Source: an uncultured Opitutia bacterium
Lineage (GTDB): Bacteria > Verrucomicrobiota > Verrucomicrobiia > Opitutales > CAJWYM01
Assembly: GCA_913049555.1 (NCBI GenBank)
Contig: CAJWYM010000018.1
Span: 1-47,309, forward strand
Reading direction: 5' to 3'
DNA: 47,309 bases
Of this stretch, positions 35,995 through 43,234 are shown one piece after another. The stretch's first letter is position 1, and every line of letters starts with the position of its first letter. The notes under the pieces were generated by a model. It ran no database searches and was not told where the DNA came from. It was given only the letters and a program-made list of their open reading frames with translations. A program made the translations under genes and the position numbers.

Positions 35995-38900
35995 TTATAA
36001 TGTGCTATCCTCTTGTAAGAAATCATAAAACAGATCAATAGCAGTTTTACTAAATTCTAAATCGGATTGTAAAAATTGAATTTCAGACAATAAATCGTCC
36101 ACTTTGGAAACATCGAGATTGGTTGATTTCAAAAGTTCCATATCTTTATTGATTCGATCCATTCTTGAAAATGGGCGCTCAATACTTTCATTCAAAGATT
36201 GTATCATCTCCAAAGTCTCAGCAATAAGCCTTTTCTTAGAATCATTAATTTTAGTGTCAGAACGAGAGGTTTTGGACCATTTTGATTGTAGACTTTTGTA
36301 ATCGGATCCAATGGAAATAAGATCCTTTTCAACTATTTCCAATCGTGCAGAAAGACTTTTATTTAAACGCTTGGACTCGGCAAAATCTTTCTCAATGATT
36401 TGACTTTTCTGAAGTCTTTTTCTCAAAGCAGTCAATTCAGATTCTTGGACTTTCAATTCATTTTGAGAATTGGTGTAACGATCTGTTAAATTTTTGAATT
36501 GGACTGACTGATCTTGATATCCATCCTTCAAACTTGCATAGCGATCCTCAAATTTTGCCGAATTTACCTTCACAAGCTCCAAGGACTCTTGAGCCTTTTT
36601 CAAATTCTTTTTTAAAATAACAATTTCTGAATCTCTAGCCTCAATTGCAAGACGAGCATTGGACAATTGCCCACCCTCTCCGCCAATGGAAACAAGATCT
36701 TTTTCCACTCTTCCCAAGCGATCCGACAAGCTCTTATTCAAGCTCTTAGAATCGGCAAGTTCCTTAACTATAATAAGCCCACTTTGGAGTTCTTCGTTTA
36801 GGGCTGTAATTTCCAACTCTTGATTTTTCAGTTTATCTATAGCAGAAGTGTATCGAATTGACAATGCCCTATACTGCTCGATTTGTTCTTTTGACCCTTC
36901 CTGTAATTTTGTATTGCGATTTTTAAATTGCTGCCAATCGGCCTCTACAAGCACTAAGGATTCTTGAGAATCTTCCAATTTCTTTTTAAGCAAAATAATT
37001 TCTGAATCCCTCTTTTTTAATTGTAGGAGCACACTGCTTGATGAATCATTCTTTTCACTGAGGGAAATCAGGTCCTTTTCAACCCTTTTCAAACGAACTG
37101 ACAAACTTTTATTCAAAGTCTTTGACTCGGCAAGTTCCTTTGCATTGATTTGGTTTCTTTGGAGCTTCTCGTTGAGGGCTGACAATTCCAAATCTTGGTT
37201 TTTCAATTTATCTTTAGCGGATGTGTATCGATCCGCCAAAGCTTTGTATTGCTCTGCTTGTTCTTTTGACCCTTCTTGTAATTTGGTATTGCGATCTCTA
37301 AATTGTTGCCAGTCAGCCTCAACAAGCTCCAAAGACTTCTGAGAATCTATCAATCTCTTTTTAAGTAGGATTAATTCTGAATCCCGCTCTTCTGTTTCCA
37401 GTGGCTCAATCTTTGCTAAGTCTTTTTTTTCACTCAAAGAAATAAGATCTTTTTCAACCCTTTGCAAGCGATCCGACAATCTTTTATTCAAAGTCTTAGA
37501 CTCGACAAGTTTCTTAGCATTGATTTGATTTTTTTGGAGCTTCTCATTCAGCACTGACAATTCCAAATCTTGGTTTTTCAAATCATTTTGTAGGGATGTG
37601 TATCGTTCTGATAGGTCTTTAAATTGAGAGGCCTGAATCTGGAATCCTTTTTTGAGTTTAGAATTGCGATCTCTAAATTTTTCCCAATCTGCCTGAACAA
37701 GCTCCAATGATTTTTGGGAATCTTTCAATTTCTTTTTAAGTATAGTAATATCAGATTCTTTTTGATCCATTTCTGAGCGTGCTGTTGACAATTGAATTTC
37801 GAAATCTTTAACCAATTGAAGATTGAGATTTTTAGAGGAATCCAGTTGAGATTGAATCTTATCAAAACTTTTTCTCATATTTTGATCAGAGCTTTGAGTT
37901 TCAATCACCTCTTTGAATTGGTTAATATCGGATAATTTTTTCTCAACTAAAGACAACTTAGATGCCAACTGATCACGCTGTTTCACTAAACTTGCTTTTA
38001 GAACATACTCACTTTTAAGCTTTTTTTGTAATTCTGCTAAATTTTGTTCGGCAACTTTTAAAATACTTTTCAACTGATTATTTGATTTTTTTTCATCTAA
38101 TAATTTTTTTTCAAATGAAATAAGCTCTGAATTTTTGTTATTCATGGTGAGCTCAAATTCTTTCATCTTGTTTTTAAATTCAGCAATCAACGCTTTCTTT
38201 TCTTCACGCAATTGATTCAAATCTTTCGTAAAAGAACTTTTTTTTGTAAGTCCATCTTTCAAAGCATTTTCAAGTTGTTTGTTTAGGATGTTGACTTGAT
38301 TTTCTAATCCTTTGTTGATTGTTAAAACTTCATTCAGGTTTGATTTTAGACTGTCTTTATCATTTTTGATGCTGATCAAAGATTCATTCTTGGCTTTCAA
38401 TTCATCCAAAAGCCTCATCTTTTCCTTAATTAATTTTTTGGAGGGATCCTCCTTTGTTTCTAAAAAATTGGATTTGTCTGTAAGAATTTCAACTTCCTCT
38501 AATTTAATTTTTAATTCTTTTATCTGACTATTAGCTTTTTTTAAGGCATTGTTCGTTGTTTGGTATCTTTGAACCACATCTTCAAAATGCAGTTTCTGTT
38601 TTTGAAATTCTTCCAAAGCCAATTTGTTGTTTTTCTTTAAATTCGTTAAATCCGACTGGACATCAATGAATTCACGATCCTTGTCTAAGAGTTTCTTTTT
38701 GAGAAGTCCGATTTCTTTAGCTTTTTCATTTCTAGCAAGAAACATCTTTTCTAACTCATTTTCCAGTTCTTTGTTCAGGGATGAGCTTTTAGAAATTGAA
38801 TCATTTGTGGAAGGCGAAACAGCAGGTATAATTTCAGGAACTGGAACTGGTTTGGAAAAAAGAGTGGGAGCATTGCTTGCTATATCATCCATCAACTCCT

Positions 38901-39888
38901 TTTTTGAAATCCATAAGGAGGGCAATCGAATTGTATCCAAGAGATCTTTGGCTTTTGCAAAATCTTTTAGCCTGAATAAAGCTAGAGATTTGAAATAGCG
39001 AGCTTCCTGTATCTCGGATTGCTCATTCGATCTTTTTTCTATGCCATCCCATTCTGCAAAAACGCCTTCCCACTCGATGGAACTGACTTCCATAAGACTC
39101 ATCGCATATTTTTTACTGTAGTAAATATTGGATGGTGTCAATCTACTCGCCTCATAAAATGAAGCCAACAATTCCTGATCCCAAGTTCTGCGATCAAAAA
39201 TACCTTCCAAAATCAAATCCTCACGATTTGCCAACAAAAATTCTCCGTAGGCAAAGTAATACTCTCCCTTGTCTGGGATCAATCGGATTGCTTTTTTAAA
39301 ATAAAATTGAGACTGCTTTACATCGCCCTTCTTTCCTAAAACTTTGGCAAGACCAAAATTGATCCTTGCGTTTCTGGGCTTTAATTCAAGGGCTGCAAAA
39401 AAATAATCGATCGATTCTTGATACATAGCCTTCCCAGCGTAATAATTGGCCAGTGATTCTTTGACAACCGCGATCTTTGGATTGATAGAATCCGCCTTTA
39501 AAAAAATAGCATAGGCTTCATCCACTTGATTAATTTCGGTCAGAAGTTTGCCAAATAATATATGGCCCAATACATCCTCTTTGTATTTCTTTACATATTC
39601 TTTGTAGTCAGAAAGCAATGCACTGACTCGCTCTGTAAAAGCGTCTTCCGAAACTTCTGGTGGATTTGCAAGATATTCACTGAATAAAGCCTCTTGTTTT
39701 TCGATAATACTAAGTAAAAGGCGATCTGGAGAAATAATAGGAACTTTCTCGACTATTTCCTCTGCATCGTTGGTTTGAGTGGCTTTAAATTCTTGATTAG
39801 TAGACTCTGAAGACTCTTGACTCAAGAGATGAAAAGACGATGTAAAAAGGGGTATTAGTATTAAGATATAGAGGAATCTAAACGGCAT
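35995..39888 (-). CDS. exported TPR/coiled-coil protein (1297 aa), paralogue of the giant protein
   Basis: This is an exported protein of 1297 aa. It has a signal peptide (MPFRFLYILILIPLFTSSFH, cleavage probably near LLSQ), a TPR-like domain at about residues 105-320 (IDYFFAALELKPRNARINFG; YFKKAIRLIPDKGEYYF), a proline-rich linker (KPVPVPEIIPAVSPS) and then a coiled coil to the end. The TPR domain aligns with that of the giant protein, for example YKEYVKKYKEDVLGHILFG against YKSYSAKNPKDPLGYLFHG. The C-terminal tail SDLEFSKTAIDLFYDFL resembles the giant's NDLNFNSAALNLFLQMF. Residues encoded by 36262-37758 form four tandem repeats. The ATG at 39888 is used because a signal peptide follows; TTG 39915 adds nine polar residues. 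It is the first gene of a three-gene operon. Function unknown; an envelope scaffold role is inferred. Confidence 0.83.
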   Translation of the reverse strand: MPFRFLYILILIPLFTSSFHLLSQESSESTNQEFKATQTNDAEEIVEKVPIISPDRLLLSIIEKQEALFSEYLANPPEVSEDAFTERVSALLSDYKEYVKKYKEDVLGHILFGKLLTEINQVDEAYAIFLKADSINPKIAVVKESLANYYAGKAMYQESIDYFFAALELKPRNARINFGLAKVLGKKGDVKQSQFYFKKAIRLIPDKGEYYFAYGEFLLANREDLILEGIFDRRTWDQELLASFYEASRLTPSNIYYSKKYAMSLMEVSSIEWEGVFAEWDGIEKRSNEQSEIQEARYFKSLALFRLKDFAKAKDLLDTIRLPSLWISKKELMDDIASNAPTLFSKPVPVPEIIPAVSPSTNDSISKSSSLNKELENELEKMFLARNEKAKEIGLLKKKLLDKDREFIDVQSDLTNLKKNNKLALEEFQKQKLHFEDVVQRYQTTNNALKKANSQIKELKIKLEEVEILTDKSNFLETKEDPSKKLIKEKMRLLDELKAKNESLISIKNDKDSLKSNLNEVLTINKGLENQVNILNKQLENALKDGLTKKSSFTKDLNQLREEKKALIAEFKNKMKEFELTMNNKNSELISFEKKLLDEKKSNNQLKSILKVAEQNLAELQKKLKSEYVLKASLVKQRDQLASKLSLVEKKLSDINQFKEVIETQSSDQNMRKSFDKIQSQLDSSKNLNLQLVKDFEIQLSTARSEMDQKESDITILKKKLKDSQKSLELVQADWEKFRDRNSKLKKGFQIQASQFKDLSERYTSLQNDLKNQDLELSVLNEKLQKNQINAKKLVESKTLNKRLSDRLQRVEKDLISLSEKKDLAKIEPLETEERDSELILLKKRLIDSQKSLELVEADWQQFRDRNTKLQEGSKEQAEQYKALADRYTSAKDKLKNQDLELSALNEKLQRNQINAKELAESKTLNKSLSVRLKRVEKDLISLSEKNDSSSSVLLQLKKRDSEIILLKKKLEDSQESLVLVEADWQQFKNRNTKLQEGSKEQIEQYRALSIRYTSAIDKLKNQELEITALNEELQSGLIIVKELADSKSLNKSLSDRLGRVEKDLVSIGGEGGQLSNARLAIEARDSEIVILKKNLKKAQESLELVKVNSAKFEDRYASLKDGYQDQSVQFKNLTDRYTNSQNELKVQESELTALRKRLQKSQIIEKDFAESKRLNKSLSARLEIVEKDLISIGSDYKSLQSKWSKTSRSDTKINDSKKRLIAETLEMIQSLNESIERPFSRMDRINKDMELLKSTNLDVSKVDDLLSEIQFLQSDLEFSKTAIDLFYDFLQEDSTL
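36262..37758 (-). repeat. four tandem 124-125-aa coiled-coil repeats
   Basis: Four units in head-to-tail order are encoded at 37758-37387 (124 codons), 37386-37012, 37011-36637 and 36636-36262 (125 codons each). Each begins with (R/E)(D)S(E/D)I or a close variant followed by LKK, then DSQ(K/E)SLELV, ADWxxFRDRN, a KNQDLEL block, an ESKTLNK(S/R)LS block and RVEKDLISL. Units 2 and 3 are the most alike; unit 4 is the most diverged. The unit length is about 18 heptads minus one residue. The fixed 375-bp period indicates tandem duplication within the gene. Confidence 0.88.
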
Positions 39889-39963
39889 GTTAGGTCGATA
39901 AAATGATATCAGCAATCTTTAATAATCTAGGTATGCGGGTATTGAGGTCCATATGAGTCCATT

Positions 39964-39991
39964 ACTATAGTTAGCTTGTGATAGATTCCAA
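39964..39991 (-). promoter_or_regulatory. candidate sigma-70 promoter of the TPR/coiled-coil operon
   Basis: Read on the minus strand, TTGGAA (39991-39986) and TATAGT (39969-39964) are separated by 16 bp, close to the sigma-70 consensus. Transcription would begin near 39957, leaving a leader of about 70 nt before the ATG at 39888. It is the best match in the 223-bp divergent region. Confidence 0.4.
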
Positions 39992-39999
39992 CCTTTATT

Positions 40000-40027
40000 T
40001 TGTTCTGGTCTTGCGAAATATTAATAT
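40000..40027 (+). promoter_or_regulatory. candidate sigma-70 promoter of leuCD-exbBD with overlapping palindrome
   Basis: TTGTTC (40000-40005) and TAATAT (40022-40027) are 16 bp apart. The -10 element is inside a perfect 14-bp palindrome, AAATATTAATATTT at 40016-40029, which could be an operator or simply an AT-rich melting region. The leader to the ATG at 40112 would be about 80 nt. I saw no leucine-rich leader peptide. Confidence 0.38.
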
Positions 40028-40111
40028 TTGTTGCATGATTCAATAAATTCTTATCAATCCTTTTGAAATTATCAGGAGTCTTACACATTGTCTAAAGATT
40101 CTATTATTATC

Positions 40112-41530
40112 ATGCCAAAAAACTTATTCGAAAAAGTATGGGACGCGCACTCAGTTCGTGAGTTGTCTAGTGGTCAAACTCAATTATTAATAGGCACTCA
40201 CCTCATTCATGAAGTGACTAGTCCACAAGCTTTTGGAATGATAAGAGATCTAGGCCTAAACGTTAAATTTCCTAATAGAACCTTTGCAACAGTAGACCAC
40301 ATTGTTCCAACGAATGAAACTGTAGAGCCCTATTCTGACCCTCTGGCTCAAGCAATGATTCAGGAGTTACGAAATAATAGTGAAGAGTTTGGGGTTACTT
40401 TTTTTGATACGAATACAGGAAAACAAGGAATTGTTCACATCGTTGGTCCAGAACAAGGAATTACTCAACCGGGAACCACTATTGCCTGCGGAGATTCACA
40501 CACAGCAACTCATGGAGCTTTCGGTGCAATTGCTTTTGGTATTGGAACGAGTCAAGTGAGAGATGTCTTGGCGACCCAAACCCTCTCTTTGTCTAAATTA
40601 AAAGTGCGAAGGATAAATGTAGAGGGTGAATTAGCCCCAGGAGTGTACGCCAAAGATGTTATTCTTCATATAATTAGGCTTCTCGGAGTGAATGGAGGAA
40701 CTGGTTTTGCTTACGAATATGGAGGTTCTGTGTTTGAAAACTTTACCATGGAAGAAAGAATGACCGTCTGCAATATGTCTATTGAAGGGGGAGCCCGTGT
40801 AGGTTATGTCAATCCAGATACAATCACCTTCAATTACCTCAAAGGCAGACCCTATGCTTCCAATGGGGATAGCTGGGAGGAGCAGGTTGAAGTTTGGGAA
40901 TCTTTCGCATCCGACCCAGATTGTTCTTACGAGGATGTTGTAAACATCCGCGCTGAAGAGGTTCCACCCACGGTTACTTGGGGGATCAATCCTGCTCAAG
41001 CAATTGCAATCCATGAACACATTCCGAGCGTCGAAACCAGCCCCGAAGACCAAAAAGAAAGTATAGCGGAAGCCCTCGAATATATGAAATTTGAGGGAAA
41101 TGAAGCCATTATGGGTAAGAAAATTGATGTCGCTTTTATAGGATCTTGCACAAATGGTCGCCTGTCAGACTTGCAGGAGGTCGCTAAATATGTGCAAGGC
41201 TACAAAGTAAAAGAAGGCGTCAAGGCCTTAGTGGTTCCGGGTTCACAAGTAGTCAGTAAAATTGCTATTGAACTCGGATTAGACAAAATCTTTAAAGAAG
41301 CAGGATTTGAGTGGAGAGCGGCTGGATGCTCTATGTGCTTGGCAATGAATCCGGACAAACTAATCGGGGATCAACTTTGCGCTAGCTCAAGCAACAGAAA
41401 TTTCAAAGGAAGACAAGGAAGCCCGACTGGAAGGACATTGCTAATGAGTCCTCTTATGGTTGCAGCCGCTGCTATTGAAGGAGAAGTTACAGATGCAAGA
41501 GAAACCTTTGGATTACTAACAGTCGCCTAA
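40112..41530 (+). CDS. leuC: 3-isopropylmalate dehydratase large subunit
   Basis: With LeuD it isomerises 2-isopropylmalate to 3-isopropylmalate in leucine synthesis, in the cytoplasm, using a 4Fe-4S cluster. It is 472 aa, the usual family length. The cluster ligands are C346 in IGSCTNGR and C406 and C409 in GCSMCLAMN, one residue off the positions I recall for the E. coli enzyme. [30 protein letters not shown] and NRNFKGRQG are family signatures. The ATG at 40112 gives [13 protein letters not shown], which aligns with the known LeuC N-terminus. However, AGGAG at 40074-40078 is well spaced for a TTG at 40088, so an eight-residue extension is possible. It is first in a run with leuD, exbB and exbD. 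Confidence 0.97.
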   Translation: MPKNLFEKVWDAHSVRELSSGQTQLLIGTHLIHEVTSPQAFGMIRDLGLNVKFPNRTFATVDHIVPTNETVEPYSDPLAQAMIQELRNNSEEFGVTFFDTNTGKQGIVHIVGPEQGITQPGTTIACGDSHTATHGAFGAIAFGIGTSQVRDVLATQTLSLSKLKVRRINVEGELAPGVYAKDVILHIIRLLGVNGGTGFAYEYGGSVFENFTMEERMTVCNMSIEGGARVGYVNPDTITFNYLKGRPYASNGDSWEEQVEVWESFASDPDCSYEDVVNIRAEEVPPTVTWGINPAQAIAIHEHIPSVETSPEDQKESIAEALEYMKFEGNEAIMGKKIDVAFIGSCTNGRLSDLQEVAKYVQGYKVKEGVKALVVPGSQVVSKIAIELGLDKIFKEAGFEWRAAGCSMCLAMNPDKLIGDQLCASSSNRNFKGRQGSPTGRTLLMSPLMVAAAAIEGEVTDARETFGLLTVA

Positions 41531-41556
41531 AATTTAACTTTATTGAAGAAACTAAA

Positions 41557-42159
41557 ATGGCATTAGAAAAAATAACTTCTATTTCCGGAAAAGGAATTTA
41601 CGTCCACGGAGATGACATCGATACAGATCGTATTATTCCTGCACGCTTTATGAAATGTGTCACTTTTGATGGCCTGGGAGAATATCTGTTCCATGATGTT
41701 CGTAAAGACCCTGAGGGAAACGAAAAAGAACACAACCTCAACGACCCGAGGTTCAGCCAGGCGACCCTTTTGCTTTCTGGAAACAATTTTGGTTGTGGAA
41801 GCTCCAGAGAACACGCTCCTCAAGCGATCTACAGAGCTGGATTTAGAGCCGTTATTGCAGAAGGCTATGCTGAAATATTTTTTGGAAACTGCACAGGTTT
41901 AGGGATTCCATGCATTCAAGCAACTAAAGAACAAATCTCTGAGATTGCCTCCACAGTTGAAAAGGATCCAAATACAGAGATTGAAATTAGTATTGAAAAC
42001 TCTACGGTCTCCTATGCTGGAAAAACGATCTCTATACAAATACGCGAGGGCGCCAAGAAAAATCTGGTTGCAGGTAAATGGGATCCAATAGCAGAACTTC
42101 TTGAAGCAGGGTCTCAAATCGACCAAGTGGCTGGGAAGTTAAACTATATGAAATCCTAA
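41557..42159 (+). CDS. leuD: 3-isopropylmalate dehydratase small subunit
   Basis: This is the swivel-domain partner of LeuC in leucine biosynthesis, 200 aa, standard length. Family motifs are GDDIDTDRIIPARFMK near residue 18, LLSGNNFGCGSSREHAPQAI in the middle and AEIFFGNCTGLGIPCI. It starts 26 bp after leuC and is followed by the exbB-like gene after 10 bp, which indicates one transcript. No Shine-Dalgarno sequence is visible. No anomalies are seen. Confidence 0.96.
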   Translation: MALEKITSISGKGIYVHGDDIDTDRIIPARFMKCVTFDGLGEYLFHDVRKDPEGNEKEHNLNDPRFSQATLLLSGNNFGCGSSREHAPQAIYRAGFRAVIAEGYAEIFFGNCTGLGIPCIQATKEQISEIASTVEKDPNTEIEISIENSTVSYAGKTISIQIREGAKKNLVAGKWDPIAELLEAGSQIDQVAGKLNYMKS

Positions 42160-42169
42160 GTCCTATCCA

Positions 42170-42751
42170 ATGGCAGAAATAATTCATAATTCAGGCCCAT
42201 TTGCGTATCCATTGGGTCTTTGTTCTTTTTTAGCAGTTGTTGTCATTATTGAAAGATTAATTGCCCTAAGAAAATCCCAAATTTTGTCCAATCAGGATGA
42301 ATTTCTCTTCTCTGACTTAGACTTAAATGAAACTCATATAAAATTAGATTCCGTTGTGGGTGTTATTTACCATTTTTCAAAGACCGTAGATGCATCTGCG
42401 GATACGATTCGAGCTAAAGTTCAAGTCGAAGTAACAAAAATGGAAAGAGGGCTCTTTATACTAGACATTGTTACAGCAGTCGCACCCTTGCTTGGATTGC
42501 TTGGAACAGTGAGTGGTCTGGTCCAAGTATTCTCAAATTTCGGGCCAGAAAGTGGAATCCCAGATACAGGATCCTTGGTTAAAGGAATTGCTCTAGCCCT
42601 TTCCACAACAGTCATTGGACTCTCTATTGCAATCCCTGCTGTAGTCGGTAGTTCATTTCTCAATAGAAAGATTGATTCACATGCCTCAACTCTTGAGAAT
42701 TGGGGTGAATTTCTAATTCAACAAAAAAAGAGTTCAACACTCTGCAATTAG
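42170..42751 (+). CDS. exbB: ExbB/TolQ/MotA-family proton channel protein
   Basis: This is an inner-membrane subunit of an ExbB/ExbD-type proton-driven motor, 193 aa. The first hydrophobic helix is at about residues 9-27 (GPFAYPLGLCSFLAVVVII), followed by a cytoplasmic stretch and two helices containing the family core APLLGLLGTVSGLVQVF and GIALALSTTVIGLSIAIPAV. It is somewhat shorter than E. coli ExbB (about 244 aa). It lies 10 bp after leuD and 10 bp before an ExbD-like gene. TolQ is an alternative name for such proteins; the absence of tolA/tolB nearby makes ExbB the more neutral choice. No TonB gene is present, so the receptor it powers is unknown. Confidence 0.88.
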   Translation: MAEIIHNSGPFAYPLGLCSFLAVVVIIERLIALRKSQILSNQDEFLFSDLDLNETHIKLDSVVGVIYHFSKTVDASADTIRAKVQVEVTKMERGLFILDIVTAVAPLLGLLGTVSGLVQVFSNFGPESGIPDTGSLVKGIALALSTTVIGLSIAIPAVVGSSFLNRKIDSHASTLENWGEFLIQQKKSSTLCN

Positions 42752-42761
42752 TTGTATCCAT

Positions 42762-43154
42762 TTGAGAACGCGACAACGTAGAAGAAAAGCTCACATAAAT
42801 CTTATACCATTGGTGGATGTTCTAATGGTTTTGCTTTTTTTTCTGCTCGTATCTATGCAATTTAAAGACAAAAATACGCTCAATATATCATTACCTAAGA
42901 TTGACACTGCCGGTTCCAACGACCTTCAAAAAGAAATTCAAATTGCGATCAACAAAGAGGGCGATTTTTACATCAACAATCAGAAGGTAACCTTTAAAGA
43001 GCTAAAAACTGCATTGAAATTGGCTGCATCTATCAATCAGGAACAATCGATTCTTCTCCTTGCAGATGAGGAGGCACTTTTTAAAAAAGTTACACTACTC
43101 ATAGATACTTGTAGAAAGCTAAATCTGAAAAAATTTAGACTGCAGTCGAAGTAG
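42762..43154 (+). CDS. exbD: ExbD/TolR-family proton channel protein
   Basis: This is the partner of ExbB, 130 aa: a short basic cytoplasmic start (MRTRQRRRKAH), one transmembrane helix at about residues 14-33 (LIPLVDVLMVLLFFLLVSM) and a periplasmic domain. The conserved proton-path aspartate is D19 in LIPLVDV. The gene appears to start with TTG at 42762: the first in-frame ATG encodes M22, inside the helix and after D19, and the upstream gene ends only 10 bp before. It is the last gene of the leuCD-exbBD run. The 80-bp gap to the convergent priA gene has no obvious terminator hairpin. Confidence 0.86.
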   Translation: MRTRQRRRKAHINLIPLVDVLMVLLFFLLVSMQFKDKNTLNISLPKIDTAGSNDLQKEIQIAINKEGDFYINNQKVTFKELKTALKLAASINQEQSILLLADEEALFKKVTLLIDTCRKLNLKKFRLQSK

Positions 43155-43234
43155 CTCTCTCATCTAAAAATTCCAAATTTTAATAAGAAATCGAAATAAT
43201 TTTAGAAATCCTTGTCAGAACACTTACAATTCAA

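Noticed and set aside
36262-37758. Tandem 375-bp repeats as a CRISPR or non-coding satellite
   Set aside because: The repeats keep reading frame within a long gene, their similarity is at protein level, and there are no short identical repeats with unique spacers.
20603-39888. Numerous open frames of 60-125 codons on the opposite strand of the two coiled-coil genes
   Set aside because: They are antisense shadows of lysine-, glutamate- and serine-rich coding sequence, give serine- and phenylalanine-rich proteins without domains, and follow the codon phase of the real genes.
40088-40111. TTG 40088 as the leuC start, supported by AGGAG at 40074-40078
   Set aside because: The ATG at 40112 aligns with the known LeuC N-terminus and gives the standard length. 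The TTG is kept only as a possible alternative.
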